The translations under genes were made by a program, and so were the position numbers. 64,000 nt of DNA, taken from positions 1,984,001-2,048,000 of the forward strand of contig NZ_CP022579.1 in NCBI RefSeq assembly GCF_008274805.1. Reading direction: 5' to 3'. How positions within the stretch are numbered: the first letter of the stretch is position 1; each line of letters opens with the position of its first letter. The stretch comes from Oryzomicrobium terrae. Lineage in GTDB: Bacteria > Pseudomonadota > Gammaproteobacteria > Burkholderiales > Rhodocyclaceae. Of the stretch, positions 44,981 to 53,594 are shown piece by piece. A model generated the notes under the pieces. It made no database searches. It saw nothing but the letters and a program-made list of their open reading frames with translations, and was not told the origin of the DNA.

Positions 44981-45910
44981 TCAGTCGCGCAGGGTGCGCT
45001 GGGTCAGGGTGAGGAACAGCTGTTCCAGGGAGCACTCGCCATAGCGAGCCTGGCGCACCTCACCCCCGGCGGCAGCCACGGCGGCCAGGGCCAGGCCGGG
45101 ATCGGCGCCCGCGACCAGATCGACGATGACCCGTCCGCCCTCTTCCCGCACCGTACCGAACGGCGCCAGGGCAGCGGCCAGGGTCGGGGTCGTCAGACCG
45201 GCGGCCTCGACGCGCAACTGGCGGGCGCCCTCGGCGCGCAGGTCGGCCAGGGGGGCGTCGCGCAGCACCTGGCCGTGGTCGAGGATGGCCACCCGGTCGG
45301 CGATGGCCTCGATCTCGTCCATGTAGTGGGAGGTGTAGATGATCGCCGCGCCGCCGTCGGCGAGGCGGCGCACGGCGTCGAGCAGGAAGGCCCGGGACTG
45401 GGGGTCCACGCCGACGGTGGGCTCGTCGAGAACGATCAGTTCCGGCTCGGGCAGCAGGGCAATGGCCAGGTTGAGGCGGCGCTTGAGCCCGCCAGAGAGG
45501 CGCGCGCCGCGCTGGCCGGCAAAGCGCTCCAGTTGGGCGAAGGCCAGGCAGGCGGCAACCCGTTCCCGCGCCCGGGCACCGCTCAAGCGGGCGGCGCCGG
45601 CGAAGCAGGCCAGGTTCTCGGCCACGGTCAGGGCGGGAAAGAAGGCGTATTCCTGGGGCGCCACGGCGATGCGGGTGGGAGCCTGGCGGCGCACCTCGGT
45701 CAGGGGCACGCCGTCGATGGCGATCGCGCCCTGCTGGATCGGCAACTGGCCGGACAGGTGGGAGATCAAAGTGGTCTTGCCCGCGCCGTTGGGGCCGAGC
45801 AGGCCCAGCACCGCGCCCCGCCCGGCGGCCAGGGACACCCCGGCCAGGGCCGGCGCGGAGGCGCCGGGATAACGGTAAGCCAGGTCGCAGACTTCCAGCA
45901 TGGACGGCAT
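44981..45910 (-). CDS. ABC transporter ATP-binding protein
   Basis: 309 residues. Walker A GPNGAGKTT at 39-47, Q-loop in RIAVAPQEYAFFPALTV, signature LSGGLKRRLN, Walker B LIVLDEPTVGVDPQSR, and the switch His in YTSHYMDE. It is a typical DrrA/CcmA-type exporter ATPase with a C-terminal tail of about 80 residues. It pairs with the ABC-2 permease gene two bases downstream. The start could be MPSM at 45910 or the next Met, MLEVCDL, at 45901. Confidence 0.92.
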   Translation of the reverse strand: MPSMLEVCDLAYRYPGASAPALAGVSLAAGRGAVLGLLGPNGAGKTTLISHLSGQLPIQQGAIAIDGVPLTEVRRQAPTRIAVAPQEYAFFPALTVAENLACFAGAARLSGARARERVAACLAFAQLERFAGQRGARLSGGLKRRLNLAIALLPEPELIVLDEPTVGVDPQSRAFLLDAVRRLADGGAAIIYTSHYMDEIEAIADRVAILDHGQVLRDAPLADLRAEGARQLRVEAAGLTTPTLAAALAPFGTVREEGGRVIVDLVAGADPGLALAAVAAAGGEVRQARYGECSLEQLFLTLTQRTLRD

Positions 45911-45930
45911 GGGGAGGATCGCCCCGGCGC

Positions 45931-46944
45931 TCAGAGGGCGCCGCGCAGGTCGCGGAAGAAGGCGGCTTCCCGTTCCGCCTGTTCGCGCAGCAGGACAGCC
46001 AGGGCAGCCGGATCGAACACCTCGCGCCCCTTGAGCATGCGTGCGGCGCGCAGGGCGAAGACGCGCCAGTGGTCGCCAATGGTCAGCAACCGGGCCGAGA
46101 ACTCGGCCAGCAGCGGCTTATCGCACAGTTCGGCGGCTTCCTGAAGGAAGGCAGCGTAGAGGAAGCGGAAGCCGGCACCGCCGGTGCCGATCTCTTCCTG
46201 CATGCGCACCACGTGGCCGACGAAGGCGGCACTGGCCGGGGCCTGGGGGTCGAGGGCGGCGATGCGCTTGGCCAGCAGGCCGATGGCCCGCACCCCGACG
46301 ATGGGCACCGGCGCCAACATGGCGCGGGCGGTGCGGCGGATGGCGGCGAGCACGGCCTGGGGATCGACCCCGTCGCGCTCGACGCCCAGCACCCGGTAGA
46401 GCAGGCCCTTGGGTGCCAGCAGGCCCTTGGCGAAGCGGGCCCGGGCCAGATCGGCGCGGGAACAGCGCTGGGGCGTCTCGAACACCGGGTCGCTGATCAG
46501 GTAGTCGTCCCCTTCCCGGCCGATCACCAGCAGGTTGTGGCCGTTAAAGTGGAAGCGCATGTCCTCGGGGAAGTAGGACAGCCAGAACACCGAGGTTTGC
46601 AGCCCCACCACCTCGCCGGCGTCGAGCAGCTGGTCGAGGCGGGCCTGGCCCGCCTCCGGGCGGCGGAAGGTTTCGAACGACAGCTTCAGCCCCAGGGGCT
46701 TGGCCAGGCCGCGGATGATGGCCCGGGGCGGCATGCGGTAGGCGATCAGGGGCAGGCCCTGGAGTTTGACGAAGGGCAGGTAGGCGAAGGCCAGGGCGCC
46801 GGACAGGCCGAAGGCCATGGCCTCCGACAGGGGGAGGCCGGCGTGGCTGACCAGGGTCGAAATGGCGCCGCTCTCGCAGTGGGCGGCGTGACGGTGCTGG
46901 AAGGCGACCGAGGCTTTGGCAGAGGTGGGCAGCGCGGCGTTCAT
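45931..46944 (-). CDS. BtrH-like protein (N-terminal acyltransferase domain plus DUF4872-like domain)
   Basis: 337 residues. The N-terminal part matches the butirosin BtrH domain: Cys23 in AAHCESGAISTLVSHAG, His136 in HFNGHNLLVIG and Asp152 in YLISDPV would form a papain-like triad. In butirosin biosynthesis BtrH moves an acyl group from a carrier protein to an amine. The C-terminal half (about 175-337) is helical, like the DUF4872 region. Its presence between an HTH gene and an exporter in an operon with an ACP suggests transfer of an ACP-bound acyl chain to an unidentified acceptor. ATGA overlap with the previous gene. Confidence 0.82.
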   Translation of the reverse strand: MNAALPTSAKASVAFQHRHAAHCESGAISTLVSHAGLPLSEAMAFGLSGALAFAYLPFVKLQGLPLIAYRMPPRAIIRGLAKPLGLKLSFETFRRPEAGQARLDQLLDAGEVVGLQTSVFWLSYFPEDMRFHFNGHNLLVIGREGDDYLISDPVFETPQRCSRADLARARFAKGLLAPKGLLYRVLGVERDGVDPQAVLAAIRRTARAMLAPVPIVGVRAIGLLAKRIAALDPQAPASAAFVGHVVRMQEEIGTGGAGFRFLYAAFLQEAAELCDKPLLAEFSARLLTIGDHWRVFALRAARMLKGREVFDPAALAVLLREQAEREAAFFRDLRGAL

Positions 46945-47336
46945 GGCAGGCGGGTCAGTTGGTCCACGGTCAGGCCCAGGGCGTCGGCGTAGCGGGCCAG
47001 TAGGGCGGGCGTGAGGCGGGAGAACACTGCCGGACGCAGGTGGCGGCGCACCCGCCAGCGCCACAGGCCGCTGGCCTGGGCGAGCAGGGCCAGGTCCATG
47101 CGTTGGGCGTACATCCAGTACTCCAGGGGCGAGGCCGTCCCGGCGACGACCCTGGCCCGGGCCTCCTCGGCCTGCTGGCGCAGGGCGTCCACCGCCTGCA
47201 GGGTGACGATCTCTTCTACTTCCCAGCCTTGCGACGGAGCGGTGACGATGCGTCCCTGGGCGTCCCGGGCGTAGAGGGCCTTGCGCAGCCCGGCGTGGGT
47301 GCGGTTGCCTTCCTGGGGAACCTGGTCGAATTCCAT
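46941..47336 (-). CDS. Small helix-turn-helix (XRE-like) protein in the operon
   Basis: 131 residues. The C-terminal half, MDLALLAQASGLWRWRVRRHLRPAVFSRLTPALLARYADALGLTVDQL, has the five-helix layout of Cro/CI domains. The N-terminal half (about 1-65) is charged and helical without a recognised fold. It could regulate the operon or, being embedded between enzymes, serve as a protein adaptor. Start and stop overlap both neighbours (TGATG with the upstream ketosynthase III gene, ATGA with the BtrH-like gene), so its amount is tied to theirs. Confidence 0.65.
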   Translation of the reverse strand: MEFDQVPQEGNRTHAGLRKALYARDAQGRIVTAPSQGWEVEEIVTLQAVDALRQQAEEARARVVAGTASPLEYWMYAQRMDLALLAQASGLWRWRVRRHLRPAVFSRLTPALLARYADALGLTVDQLTRLP

Positions 47337-48469
47337 CAGACCGCTTCCAGGTACACGAAGCCGCATGAGAAACGGCCGCTTTCCGGCACGTACATGAGGA
47401 TGCGCTGACCCTTCTCGATGCGGCCGCTCTTGAACAGCTCGTCGAGCATGATGTAGGGCGAAGCGGAGCCGGTGTTGCCCTTGTCCGACAGGTTGGTGAA
47501 CCAGCGTTCCCGAGGGACCGGCAGGCCGATTTCGACCAGGCGCCGCTCCAACTCGTCGGCGAAGAACCAGGACGACATATGGGGCAGGAACCAGTCGATA
47601 CCGTCCGCCGTCAGGCCGCGCTTGGCGGCGATGGCGGCCAGGGGCTCGGCGAAGGTGGCGGTACCGATGTTGTCGTTGAGCAGGCGCACGTCCTGCTTCA
47701 CGGCAAAGATCGACTGGGCACCCCAGGCATCCGCCGAATAGCGCAGCCAGCCCTTGAGGCCGCCATCGGCGGTCTTGTCAGCGCCGGCGTACATGCAGGC
47801 GGGCAATTGGTGGGCTGCCGACGACAGGTCGATCCAGTGGATGCGCAAGGATAGGGGCCCGCGGGGTTGGTTTTCCAGCAGCATGGCGCCGGCGCCATCG
47901 GAGAGCATCCAGCGCAGAAAGTCCTTTTCGAAGGCTAGTTCGGGGCGCTCTTCCAGGGCCGCCACCTTGTGCTCGGCCTCGGCGTCGAACAGCTGGGCGC
48001 GCAGCAGGGGCGAGGCCAGTTCGGAGCCGGTGGCCACGGCGCGGCGGGCCTCGCCGGCGCGGATCGCCAGCCAGGCGTGCTTGAGGGCGGCGGTGCCGGC
48101 CAGGCAGATGCCGGCGCAGGAGACCACTTCCAGGCGCGGCCATTTCAGCTCGCCGTGCACCATCACCGCGTGGTTGGGCATCAACTGGTCGGGCAGCGTG
48201 GTACCGGTGGCCAGCACGTCCACCTGCCCCGTATCGCCCAGGCCCTCGATGGCGCGCACGGTGAGCTGGGCATTGGTCATGGCCGGCTCGCCGGTGGCCC
48301 GGTCGATGGCGTAGTGGCGGCTCTTGATGCCGTTGCTGCGCAAGACGACGCGCCGGGCCCGGGAAGGCTTGCCGCCGACCATACCGAGGACCTGCTCGAT
48401 CTCGTCGTTGGACACCGGATCAAACGGCAGGTAGGCGGCGGTGCGGGTGATGAAGACGTCAGTGCTCAT
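47336..48469 (-). CDS. darB: Ketosynthase III, DarB-like
   Basis: 377 residues with the FabH-type triad: Cys118 in EVVSCAGICLAG, His297 in FLPHMSSWF and Asn332 in DKGNTGSAS. In the dialkylresorcinol pathway DarB joins two beta-ketoacyl units to a cyclohexanedione. The adjacent DarA-like gene supports that assignment over a plain FabH. The segment RRVVLRSNGIKSRHYAID is typical of the 3-oxoacyl-ACP synthase III group in these clusters. The start at 48469 overlaps the DarA-like gene by 11 bases. Confidence 0.85.
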   Translation of the reverse strand: MSTDVFITRTAAYLPFDPVSNDEIEQVLGMVGGKPSRARRVVLRSNGIKSRHYAIDRATGEPAMTNAQLTVRAIEGLGDTGQVDVLATGTTLPDQLMPNHAVMVHGELKWPRLEVVSCAGICLAGTAALKHAWLAIRAGEARRAVATGSELASPLLRAQLFDAEAEHKVAALEERPELAFEKDFLRWMLSDGAGAMLLENQPRGPLSLRIHWIDLSSAAHQLPACMYAGADKTADGGLKGWLRYSADAWGAQSIFAVKQDVRLLNDNIGTATFAEPLAAIAAKRGLTADGIDWFLPHMSSWFFADELERRLVEIGLPVPRERWFTNLSDKGNTGSASPYIMLDELFKSGRIEKGQRILMYVPESGRFSCGFVYLEAV

Positions 48470-49451
48470 ACTGGGAAAGGCGCTCGCGGCCGGAGCCGGA
48501 CGGTTGTTCGAAATGGGTTTTCAGGGCCGCCAGGCGGCGCCGGAACAGGGGGCGCAGCAGGGTTTGCAGGGCCAGGCTGGCGGGGACCACGGCGATGATC
48601 GCCGCGATCAGGAAGAGCATGTAGGCGATCAGGGCTGGCCCCCGGCGCAGCGCCCCGGGTGGTCCCACCCAGCGCAGCAGTTTGCCCCACAGGAAGAAGC
48701 TGCGGGTACCGACCCGCTCGCTGACCAGCAGGCGCGGGTCCGCCTCGACGGCACCCAGGCCCGCCAGCAGCGGGCCGCTGCCTTGTTCCTCATCGCGCAG
48801 CAGCGCGTCGCGCAGGGCGCGGCCGAAGCGGGCGGCGGCGGCCACGGTGGGGGCGTCGATCCCGGCCGGCGGCAGGCCGAGCCAGGCATCGCGCCGGCCG
48901 GTGAACATCCAGCGCGGCGTGGAAATCAGGGTGGCCAGGGTCGGTCCTGGATCGGTCAGGGCCACATGGTCGAGGTGTCGGGCGCCAAGGCGGGCCAGAC
49001 GGGCTTTCATCTTTTCCTGGGCGAGCAGCCACATGTTGCGGCAGGCAACCACGGTGACCACCGGTTTTCCGGCGAGCAGCCGGGCGGCCAGGGGATGGGC
49101 GAGAAAGCCCTGGATCGGCAGGGACGGCGCCAGGAACCATACCTGGTAGGGCAGGATCACCAGATCGAATGCCTCGTCCCCGCGGAGCCCGAGGGGCGCT
49201 AGCCGGGGCGGCACCTGGTGGGCGCTTTCAGGAAAAACATCGAGAAAGCGAAAAAATGGCCAGGGAAACGGGTAGGCGGGTTCCGGCTGCAGTTTTTCGA
49301 CGTGGACGGCAAAGCGATCATCGGCCAGCAAGGGGGCGATGATCTGGGCGGTAACCGCTGAAAGCTGACCGCTTTGCGAATAATCGACCACCAAAACCCG
49401 TTTGCGGGGAGCTTCGGCGGCAGAAACAGGATTAGCCACGGAAAAGATCAA
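48459..49451 (-). CDS. darA: DarA-like dialkylresorcinol condensing/aromatising enzyme
   Basis: 330 residues. A flavodoxin-like N-terminal domain (KRVLVVDYSQSGQLSAVTAQIIAPL) and the segment FDVFPESAHQVPPRLAPL belong to the family annotated as dialkylresorcinol condensing enzyme DarA. In that pathway it is thought to act with DarB, completing aromatisation of the cyclohexanedione. Two hydrophobic stretches near the C-terminus (ALIAYMLFLIAAIIAVVPASLALQ) suggest membrane association. The frame begins with TTG at 49451; GTG at 49439 is an equally likely start. It is the first gene of the operon. Confidence 0.8.
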   Translation of the reverse strand: MIFSVANPVSAAEAPRKRVLVVDYSQSGQLSAVTAQIIAPLLADDRFAVHVEKLQPEPAYPFPWPFFRFLDVFPESAHQVPPRLAPLGLRGDEAFDLVILPYQVWFLAPSLPIQGFLAHPLAARLLAGKPVVTVVACRNMWLLAQEKMKARLARLGARHLDHVALTDPGPTLATLISTPRWMFTGRRDAWLGLPPAGIDAPTVAAAARFGRALRDALLRDEEQGSGPLLAGLGAVEADPRLLVSERVGTRSFFLWGKLLRWVGPPGALRRGPALIAYMLFLIAAIIAVVPASLALQTLLRPLFRRRLAALKTHFEQPSGSGRERLSQYEH

Positions 49452-49498
49452 GAATTCGGGAAAGTGAGCGCCATCGACGCCGGCAAAATGCCGACGTG

Positions 49499-49538
49499 AA
49501 AAAGCCGGGAGTCTAGCATTTCTGCCACTCTCCCGGCT
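49499..49538 (-). terminator. Terminator of the ferredoxin-NADP reductase gene
   Basis: AGCCGGGAG at 49503-49511 pairs with CTCCCGGCT at 49530-49538, and five A at 49499-49503 give the minus-strand T run. It insulates the resorcinol operon, which begins 48 bases further on. Confidence 0.8.
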
Positions 49539-49637
49539 CTTTGATTGCCGCGGCGCCGTGCATGAAACTGGACGACACCGGGAAATTTTTATTCCCGTTC
49601 GATTCGCACAGGCGGATCGGGCGGAAATGACGGACCG

Positions 49638-50411
49638 TTACTTCTCGACGAAGGCCCGTTCGATGACGTAGTGGCCCGGATTGTTGTTGCGCGACTCCTG
49701 GAAGCCGCGGGCATCGAACATGGCGCACAGGTCCTTGAGCATGGCCGGGCTGCCACACAGCATGATCCGGTCATCGTCCAGGTTGAGCGGGGGCAGGCCG
49801 ATGTCCTCGAACAGCTTGCCGGTCTCGATCAGGTCGGTGATGCGGCCCTGGTTGCGGAACTCTTCGCGGGTGACGGTGGGGTAGTAGATCAGCTTCTTGG
49901 CCACTTCCTCGCCGAAGAACTCGTTCTGCTGCAGGTCGCCGTCGATGAAGTCGCCGTAGGCCAGTTCGCTCACGTAGCGCACGCCGTGCACCAGAATCAC
50001 CTTCTCGTAGCGCTCATAGACTTCCGGGTCCTTGATGATGCTCATGAAGGGCGCCAGGCCGGTGCCGGTGGACAGCAGGTAGAGGTGCTTGCCCGGCAGC
50101 AGGTTGTCCATGATAAGAGTGCCGGTGGGCTTGCGGCTGACCAGCAGTTCGTCGCCGACCTGGAGGTGCTGCAGGCGGGAGGTCAAGGGGCCGTCCGGCA
50201 CCTTGATGGAGAAGAATTCCAGATGTTCGTCGTAGTTGGCGCTAACGATGCTATAGGCACGCATCAGGGGCTTGCCCTCGACCTGCAAGCCGATCATGAC
50301 GAAGTGGCCGTTCTCGAAACGCAGGCCGGCGTCGCGCGTGGTGGTGAAGCTGAACAGGGTGTCGTTCCAGTGATGGACGGACAGGACGCGTTCGGTGGAG
50401 ATGTTGGACAT
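49638..50411 (-). CDS. fpr: Ferredoxin-NADP(+) reductase
   Basis: 257 residues, the subfamily I bacterial size. FAD-binding RAYSIVSAN at 51-59, FMN/FAD stacking region FFSIKVPDGPLTSRL, pyridine-nucleotide motif STGTGLAPFMSI at 114-125 and the C-terminal FVEK are all as expected. It exchanges electrons between NADPH and ferredoxin or flavodoxin in the cytosol. It is a single gene with terminators on both sides. The flavodoxin-like DarA downstream is separated by a terminator, so I do not infer a direct link. Confidence 0.95.
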   Translation of the reverse strand: MSNISTERVLSVHHWNDTLFSFTTTRDAGLRFENGHFVMIGLQVEGKPLMRAYSIVSANYDEHLEFFSIKVPDGPLTSRLQHLQVGDELLVSRKPTGTLIMDNLLPGKHLYLLSTGTGLAPFMSIIKDPEVYERYEKVILVHGVRYVSELAYGDFIDGDLQQNEFFGEEVAKKLIYYPTVTREEFRNQGRITDLIETGKLFEDIGLPPLNLDDDRIMLCGSPAMLKDLCAMFDARGFQESRNNNPGHYVIERAFVEK

Positions 50412-50531
50412 GGCGAAAAAGGAATAAGCCGGCCGCGTTTACGGCCCAATGAGAAAAATTCGCAGCGAGTCTACCACTTTTTACTGACTTCGGGCTGCCC
50501 CGGTTTTCCACAAGCCCTTGAGCTTAAAAGA

Positions 50532-50569
50532 GAAACCCCCGGAAAGACCAAGGTTTTTCCGGGGGTTTC
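50532..50569 (-). terminator. Strong terminator of the TRAP transporter operon
   Basis: GAAACCCCCGGAAA at 50532-50545 is a perfect 14-base complement of 50556-50569. On the minus strand the stem is followed by TCTTTTAAG. It lies 20 bases past the dctM stop. Confidence 0.85.
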
Positions 50570-50588
50570 TTGATTTTCGTCAGGGAAA

Positions 50589-51887
50589 TCAACCGATCAT
50601 CTTACCGGGCAGCCAGGTGATGATGCCGGGGAAGGTATAGATCAGGATAACCGCCAGGCACATCAGGACAAAGTACGGGATGGCGTAGCGGGCAATCTCG
50701 GTAATCTGCCGTCCGGTCATGCCTTGCAGCACGAACAGATTGAAGCCCACCGGCGGCGTGATCTGGGCCATCTCGACCACGATCACGACGAAGATCCCGA
50801 ACCACACCAGATCGATCCCCGCCGCCTGCACCGTGGGCAGCAGCACTGCCATGGTCAGCACCACCATCGAAATGCCATCGAGGAAACAGCCGAGCACGAT
50901 GTAGAACAGGGTCAGGGCCAACAGCAGCGCCAGGGGGGACAGATTCAGGGACGAGATCCACTCCGCCAGGTGGCGCGGCAGGCCGATGTAACCCATGGAC
51001 AAGGTGAGGAAGGCCGAGCCAGCCAGGATCAGGGCGATCATGCAGTACAGCCGGGTCGCCCCCATCAGGCTGGCGAAGAAGTTCTCCCGGGTCAGGGATT
51101 TCTGGAAAGCGGCGATGATCAGGCTACCCACCACGCCCAACGCTGCGGCCTCGGTGGCGGTGGCGATGCCGAAGTAGATCGAACCAAGCACCGCAGCGAT
51201 CAGCAGGATCACCGGGATCAGGTTGCGCGAGGCATCGAGTTTTTGCAGGAAGGTGGTACGCGGACCGGCCGGGGGGATCTTGCCTGGGTTGAGCAGTGCC
51301 CAAACGATCACCCAGCCCATGAACAGCCCAGCCAGGAGCAAACCGGGCAGCACACCGCCGATGAACAGCTTGGCGATCGACACCTCCGCCGAAACGCCAT
51401 AGACGATCATGATGATCGAGGGCGGAATGAGCAGTCCCAAGGTACCGGCGCCGGCCAGTGTCCCCAGCGCCAGGCTGTCCGGATAGCCACGCTTTTGCAG
51501 TTCCGGCAGGGTGATCTTGCCAATGGTCGCGCAGGTGGCCGCCGACGAACCGGACACCGCGGCAAAAATGGTGCAGCCGATGATGTTGGTGTGGAGCAAG
51601 CGGCCGGGCAGCCGCTCAAGCCAGGGGGCCAGCCCCTTGAACATATCTTCGGAAACCCGGGTGCGGAAGAGGATTTCCCCCATCCACAAGAAGAGCGGCA
51701 AGGCGGTCAGGGTCCAGCTCGACCCGGAGCCCCAGATGGTGACGGCCATAGCGTCCCCCGGCGGACGCGGAGTGAAGGCGAGCATGCCCAGGTAGCCGAC
51801 GGCAGTCAGCGACAGGCCGATCCACACGCCTCCGACGAGAAAGACGAGCAGCAGGACGATCAGCCCGGCAGCGATGAGAATATCCAT
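50589..51887 (-). CDS. dctM: TRAP transporter large permease subunit
   Basis: 432 residues with about twelve membrane helices. The DctM signature regions are ASGSGSSWTLTALPLFLWMGEILFRT, AAVSGSSAATCATIGKITLPELQKRGY and IVVIVEMAQITPPVGFNLFVLQG. With DctQ and DctP it makes a sodium-driven, binding-protein-dependent carboxylate importer. The gene is last of three, 21 bases after dctQ. The operon is divergent from a MarR-like regulator followed by 5-oxoprolinase genes, suggesting 5-oxoproline or a related acid as substrate. Confidence 0.93.
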   Translation of the reverse strand: MDILIAAGLIVLLLVFLVGGVWIGLSLTAVGYLGMLAFTPRPPGDAMAVTIWGSGSSWTLTALPLFLWMGEILFRTRVSEDMFKGLAPWLERLPGRLLHTNIIGCTIFAAVSGSSAATCATIGKITLPELQKRGYPDSLALGTLAGAGTLGLLIPPSIIMIVYGVSAEVSIAKLFIGGVLPGLLLAGLFMGWVIVWALLNPGKIPPAGPRTTFLQKLDASRNLIPVILLIAAVLGSIYFGIATATEAAALGVVGSLIIAAFQKSLTRENFFASLMGATRLYCMIALILAGSAFLTLSMGYIGLPRHLAEWISSLNLSPLALLLALTLFYIVLGCFLDGISMVVLTMAVLLPTVQAAGIDLVWFGIFVVIVVEMAQITPPVGFNLFVLQGMTGRQITEIARYAIPYFVLMCLAVILIYTFPGIITWLPGKMIG

Positions 51888-51908
51888 GATCCTATTTCCT
51901 CGTGGAAA

Positions 51909-52451
51909 TCACTCGACCCGGGCGGGTTCGTTGGAATGGGATTTGAGCCGGGCCACGGGGCGTCCGGCCAAGGTCAGCAACAGATCGTCGAGCAGGGCGA
52001 CGAAGAGCACCACCGTGCCTGCCGCCATGCCGATCTGGGGAATCCACAGGGGCGTCGCATCAACCCCTTGGGAGATGTCGCCGAATTCGTAGGAGTTGAA
52101 CACCAGCCGCAGGCTGTACCAGGCCAGGGCGCCGGCCACCACCGCCCCAACCACCAGGGCGACGGTTTCCACGGCGCGCCGGGTGCCGCCGGCAAAGCGG
52201 TCGATCAGGAGGGTGACGCGGATGTGCTCACCGTGCTTGAAGGTGTAAGCCAGCGCAAGAAAACCGCAGGCGGCCATGCAATAGCCGGCATAGTCGTCGG
52301 TACCGCGCACGTAGATATCGAGCAGGCGGGTGACGATGCCGGTCAGCACCATGGCCAGGGTGGCGATCATGAACAGCGCCGCCAGGCCGCCAGCGGCACG
52401 GTAGATCAGGTCGAGCAAGGATCTCATGGGCGTAGGGTTTAAAGACTGCAT
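51909..52451 (-). CDS. dctQ: TRAP transporter small permease subunit
   Basis: 180 residues with four membrane helices (LAALFMIATLAMVLTGIVTR, YCMAACGFLALAYTFKHGEHI, ETVALVVGAVVAGALAWYSLR, IGMAAGTVVLFVALLDDLLL). FKHGEHIRVTLLIDR is the DctQ hallmark. It joins DctM in the membrane complex. Neither the ATG at 52451 nor the in-frame ATG at 52427 (MRSLLDLIYRA) has a clear ribosome binding site; the latter fits the fold better, so the first eight residues may not be translated. Confidence 0.9.
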   Translation of the reverse strand: MQSLNPTPMRSLLDLIYRAAGGLAALFMIATLAMVLTGIVTRLLDIYVRGTDDYAGYCMAACGFLALAYTFKHGEHIRVTLLIDRFAGGTRRAVETVALVVGAVVAGALAWYSLRLVFNSYEFGDISQGVDATPLWIPQIGMAAGTVVLFVALLDDLLLTLAGRPVARLKSHSNEPARVE

Positions 52452-52529
52452 TGACGAATTCGACGGCGGGCACAGCTGCCCCGGTCGAACGGTGCGGCGC
52501 CATCTCCGGGGACGGCGCCGCGTAGGGGC

Positions 52530-53525
52530 TTACTTCTTGGCGCGGTAGGCGTCGAGGATGGCCTTGCCGTCAGGCCCGGCCTTGTCCTGCCATTCCTTGA
52601 TCATCTGCTCGCCAACCTTGTGCAGGTCCTTCTTCAGGGCATCGGAGGCCGGCAGCACCTTCATCTTGTTGGCGGCAAGCTGCTCCAGGTACCAGCGGTT
52701 CTTCTCCTCGGAAAGCTTCCAGCCCCGCTCCTCGGCGGCGGCGGCAGCCTTCAGGATGGCATCCTGGGTCGGCTTGTCGAGAGCGTCGAAGGCCTTCTTG
52801 TTCACAAACACCACGTTCTTCGGCAGCCAGGCCTGGATATCGAAGTAGTAGGACAGTTGCTCCCAGCTCTTCGAATCGTAGCCGGTGGCGGAGGAGGTCA
52901 GGTTGGCCGAGACCACGCCGGTGGCAAGGGCCTGGGTCAGTTCTGCGGCCTGGACGGTAACCGGCACAGCGCCCATCAACTCGATCATGCGGGCCACGGT
53001 GGGGCTGTAGGAGCGCATTTTGACGCCCTTCAGGTCGGCCATCGAGGTCAGTGCCGTCTTGGAATAGATACCCTGGGGCTGCCAGGCCACGGAGTAAAGA
53101 ATCTTCAGCCCCTGCTTGGCGAACTTCTCCTCGACCTTGGGCCGCGACACCTGCCACAGGCGCTTGGCATCGGCGTAGCCGGTGGCCAGGAAGGGCACGG
53201 TATCCAGGGCGAACAAGGGATCTTCGTTAGCCAGGCCGGAAATGATGGTCTCGCCAATCTGGGCTTGACCACCCTGCACGGCCCGCTTGATCTCGTTGGC
53301 CTTGAACAGGGCGCCGTTGGGGTGCACCGTAATCTTGACCTTGCCGCCGGTGGCCGCATCCACATCCTTGACGAACTGGTTGATGTTCTCAGTGTGGAAG
53401 TTGGTGGCGGGATACGGGGTGGGCATATCCCACTTGGCTTGGGCAGACGCCACTTGGGCTGCCAGAGCCAGAGCAACGGCAGCGCCGACACGGAACGTGG
53501 TGCGTAGAGACGGCATCATTTTCAT
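52530..53525 (-). CDS. dctP: TRAP transporter substrate-binding protein
   Basis: 331 residues. The signal peptide VGAAVALALAAQVASAQA is cleaved near residue 29. The mature protein has the DctP fold: FVKDVDAATGGKVKITVHPNGALFKANEIKRAVQGGQAQIGE and LKGVKMRSYSPTVARMIELMGAVPVTV, with the Arg of MRSYSP in the usual carboxylate-binding place. GAGGAAGAG precedes the ATG. First gene of the dctPQM operon. Confidence 0.93.
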   Translation of the reverse strand: MKMMPSLRTTFRVGAAVALALAAQVASAQAKWDMPTPYPATNFHTENINQFVKDVDAATGGKVKITVHPNGALFKANEIKRAVQGGQAQIGETIISGLANEDPLFALDTVPFLATGYADAKRLWQVSRPKVEEKFAKQGLKILYSVAWQPQGIYSKTALTSMADLKGVKMRSYSPTVARMIELMGAVPVTVQAAELTQALATGVVSANLTSSATGYDSKSWEQLSYYFDIQAWLPKNVVFVNKKAFDALDKPTQDAILKAAAAAEERGWKLSEEKNRWYLEQLAANKMKVLPASDALKKDLHKVGEQMIKEWQDKAGPDGKAILDAYRAKK

Positions 53526-53594
53526 GGACTCTTCCTCTGTTGTAGGTAGTACAGGGCGCCGGCCGGGGCCGACTACGGGTCTTGCAATGGCTTT

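Noticed and set aside
49499-49638. Functional link between ferredoxin-NADP reductase and the flavodoxin-like DarA
   Set aside because: A strong terminator separates the two genes and fpr is a general housekeeping gene.
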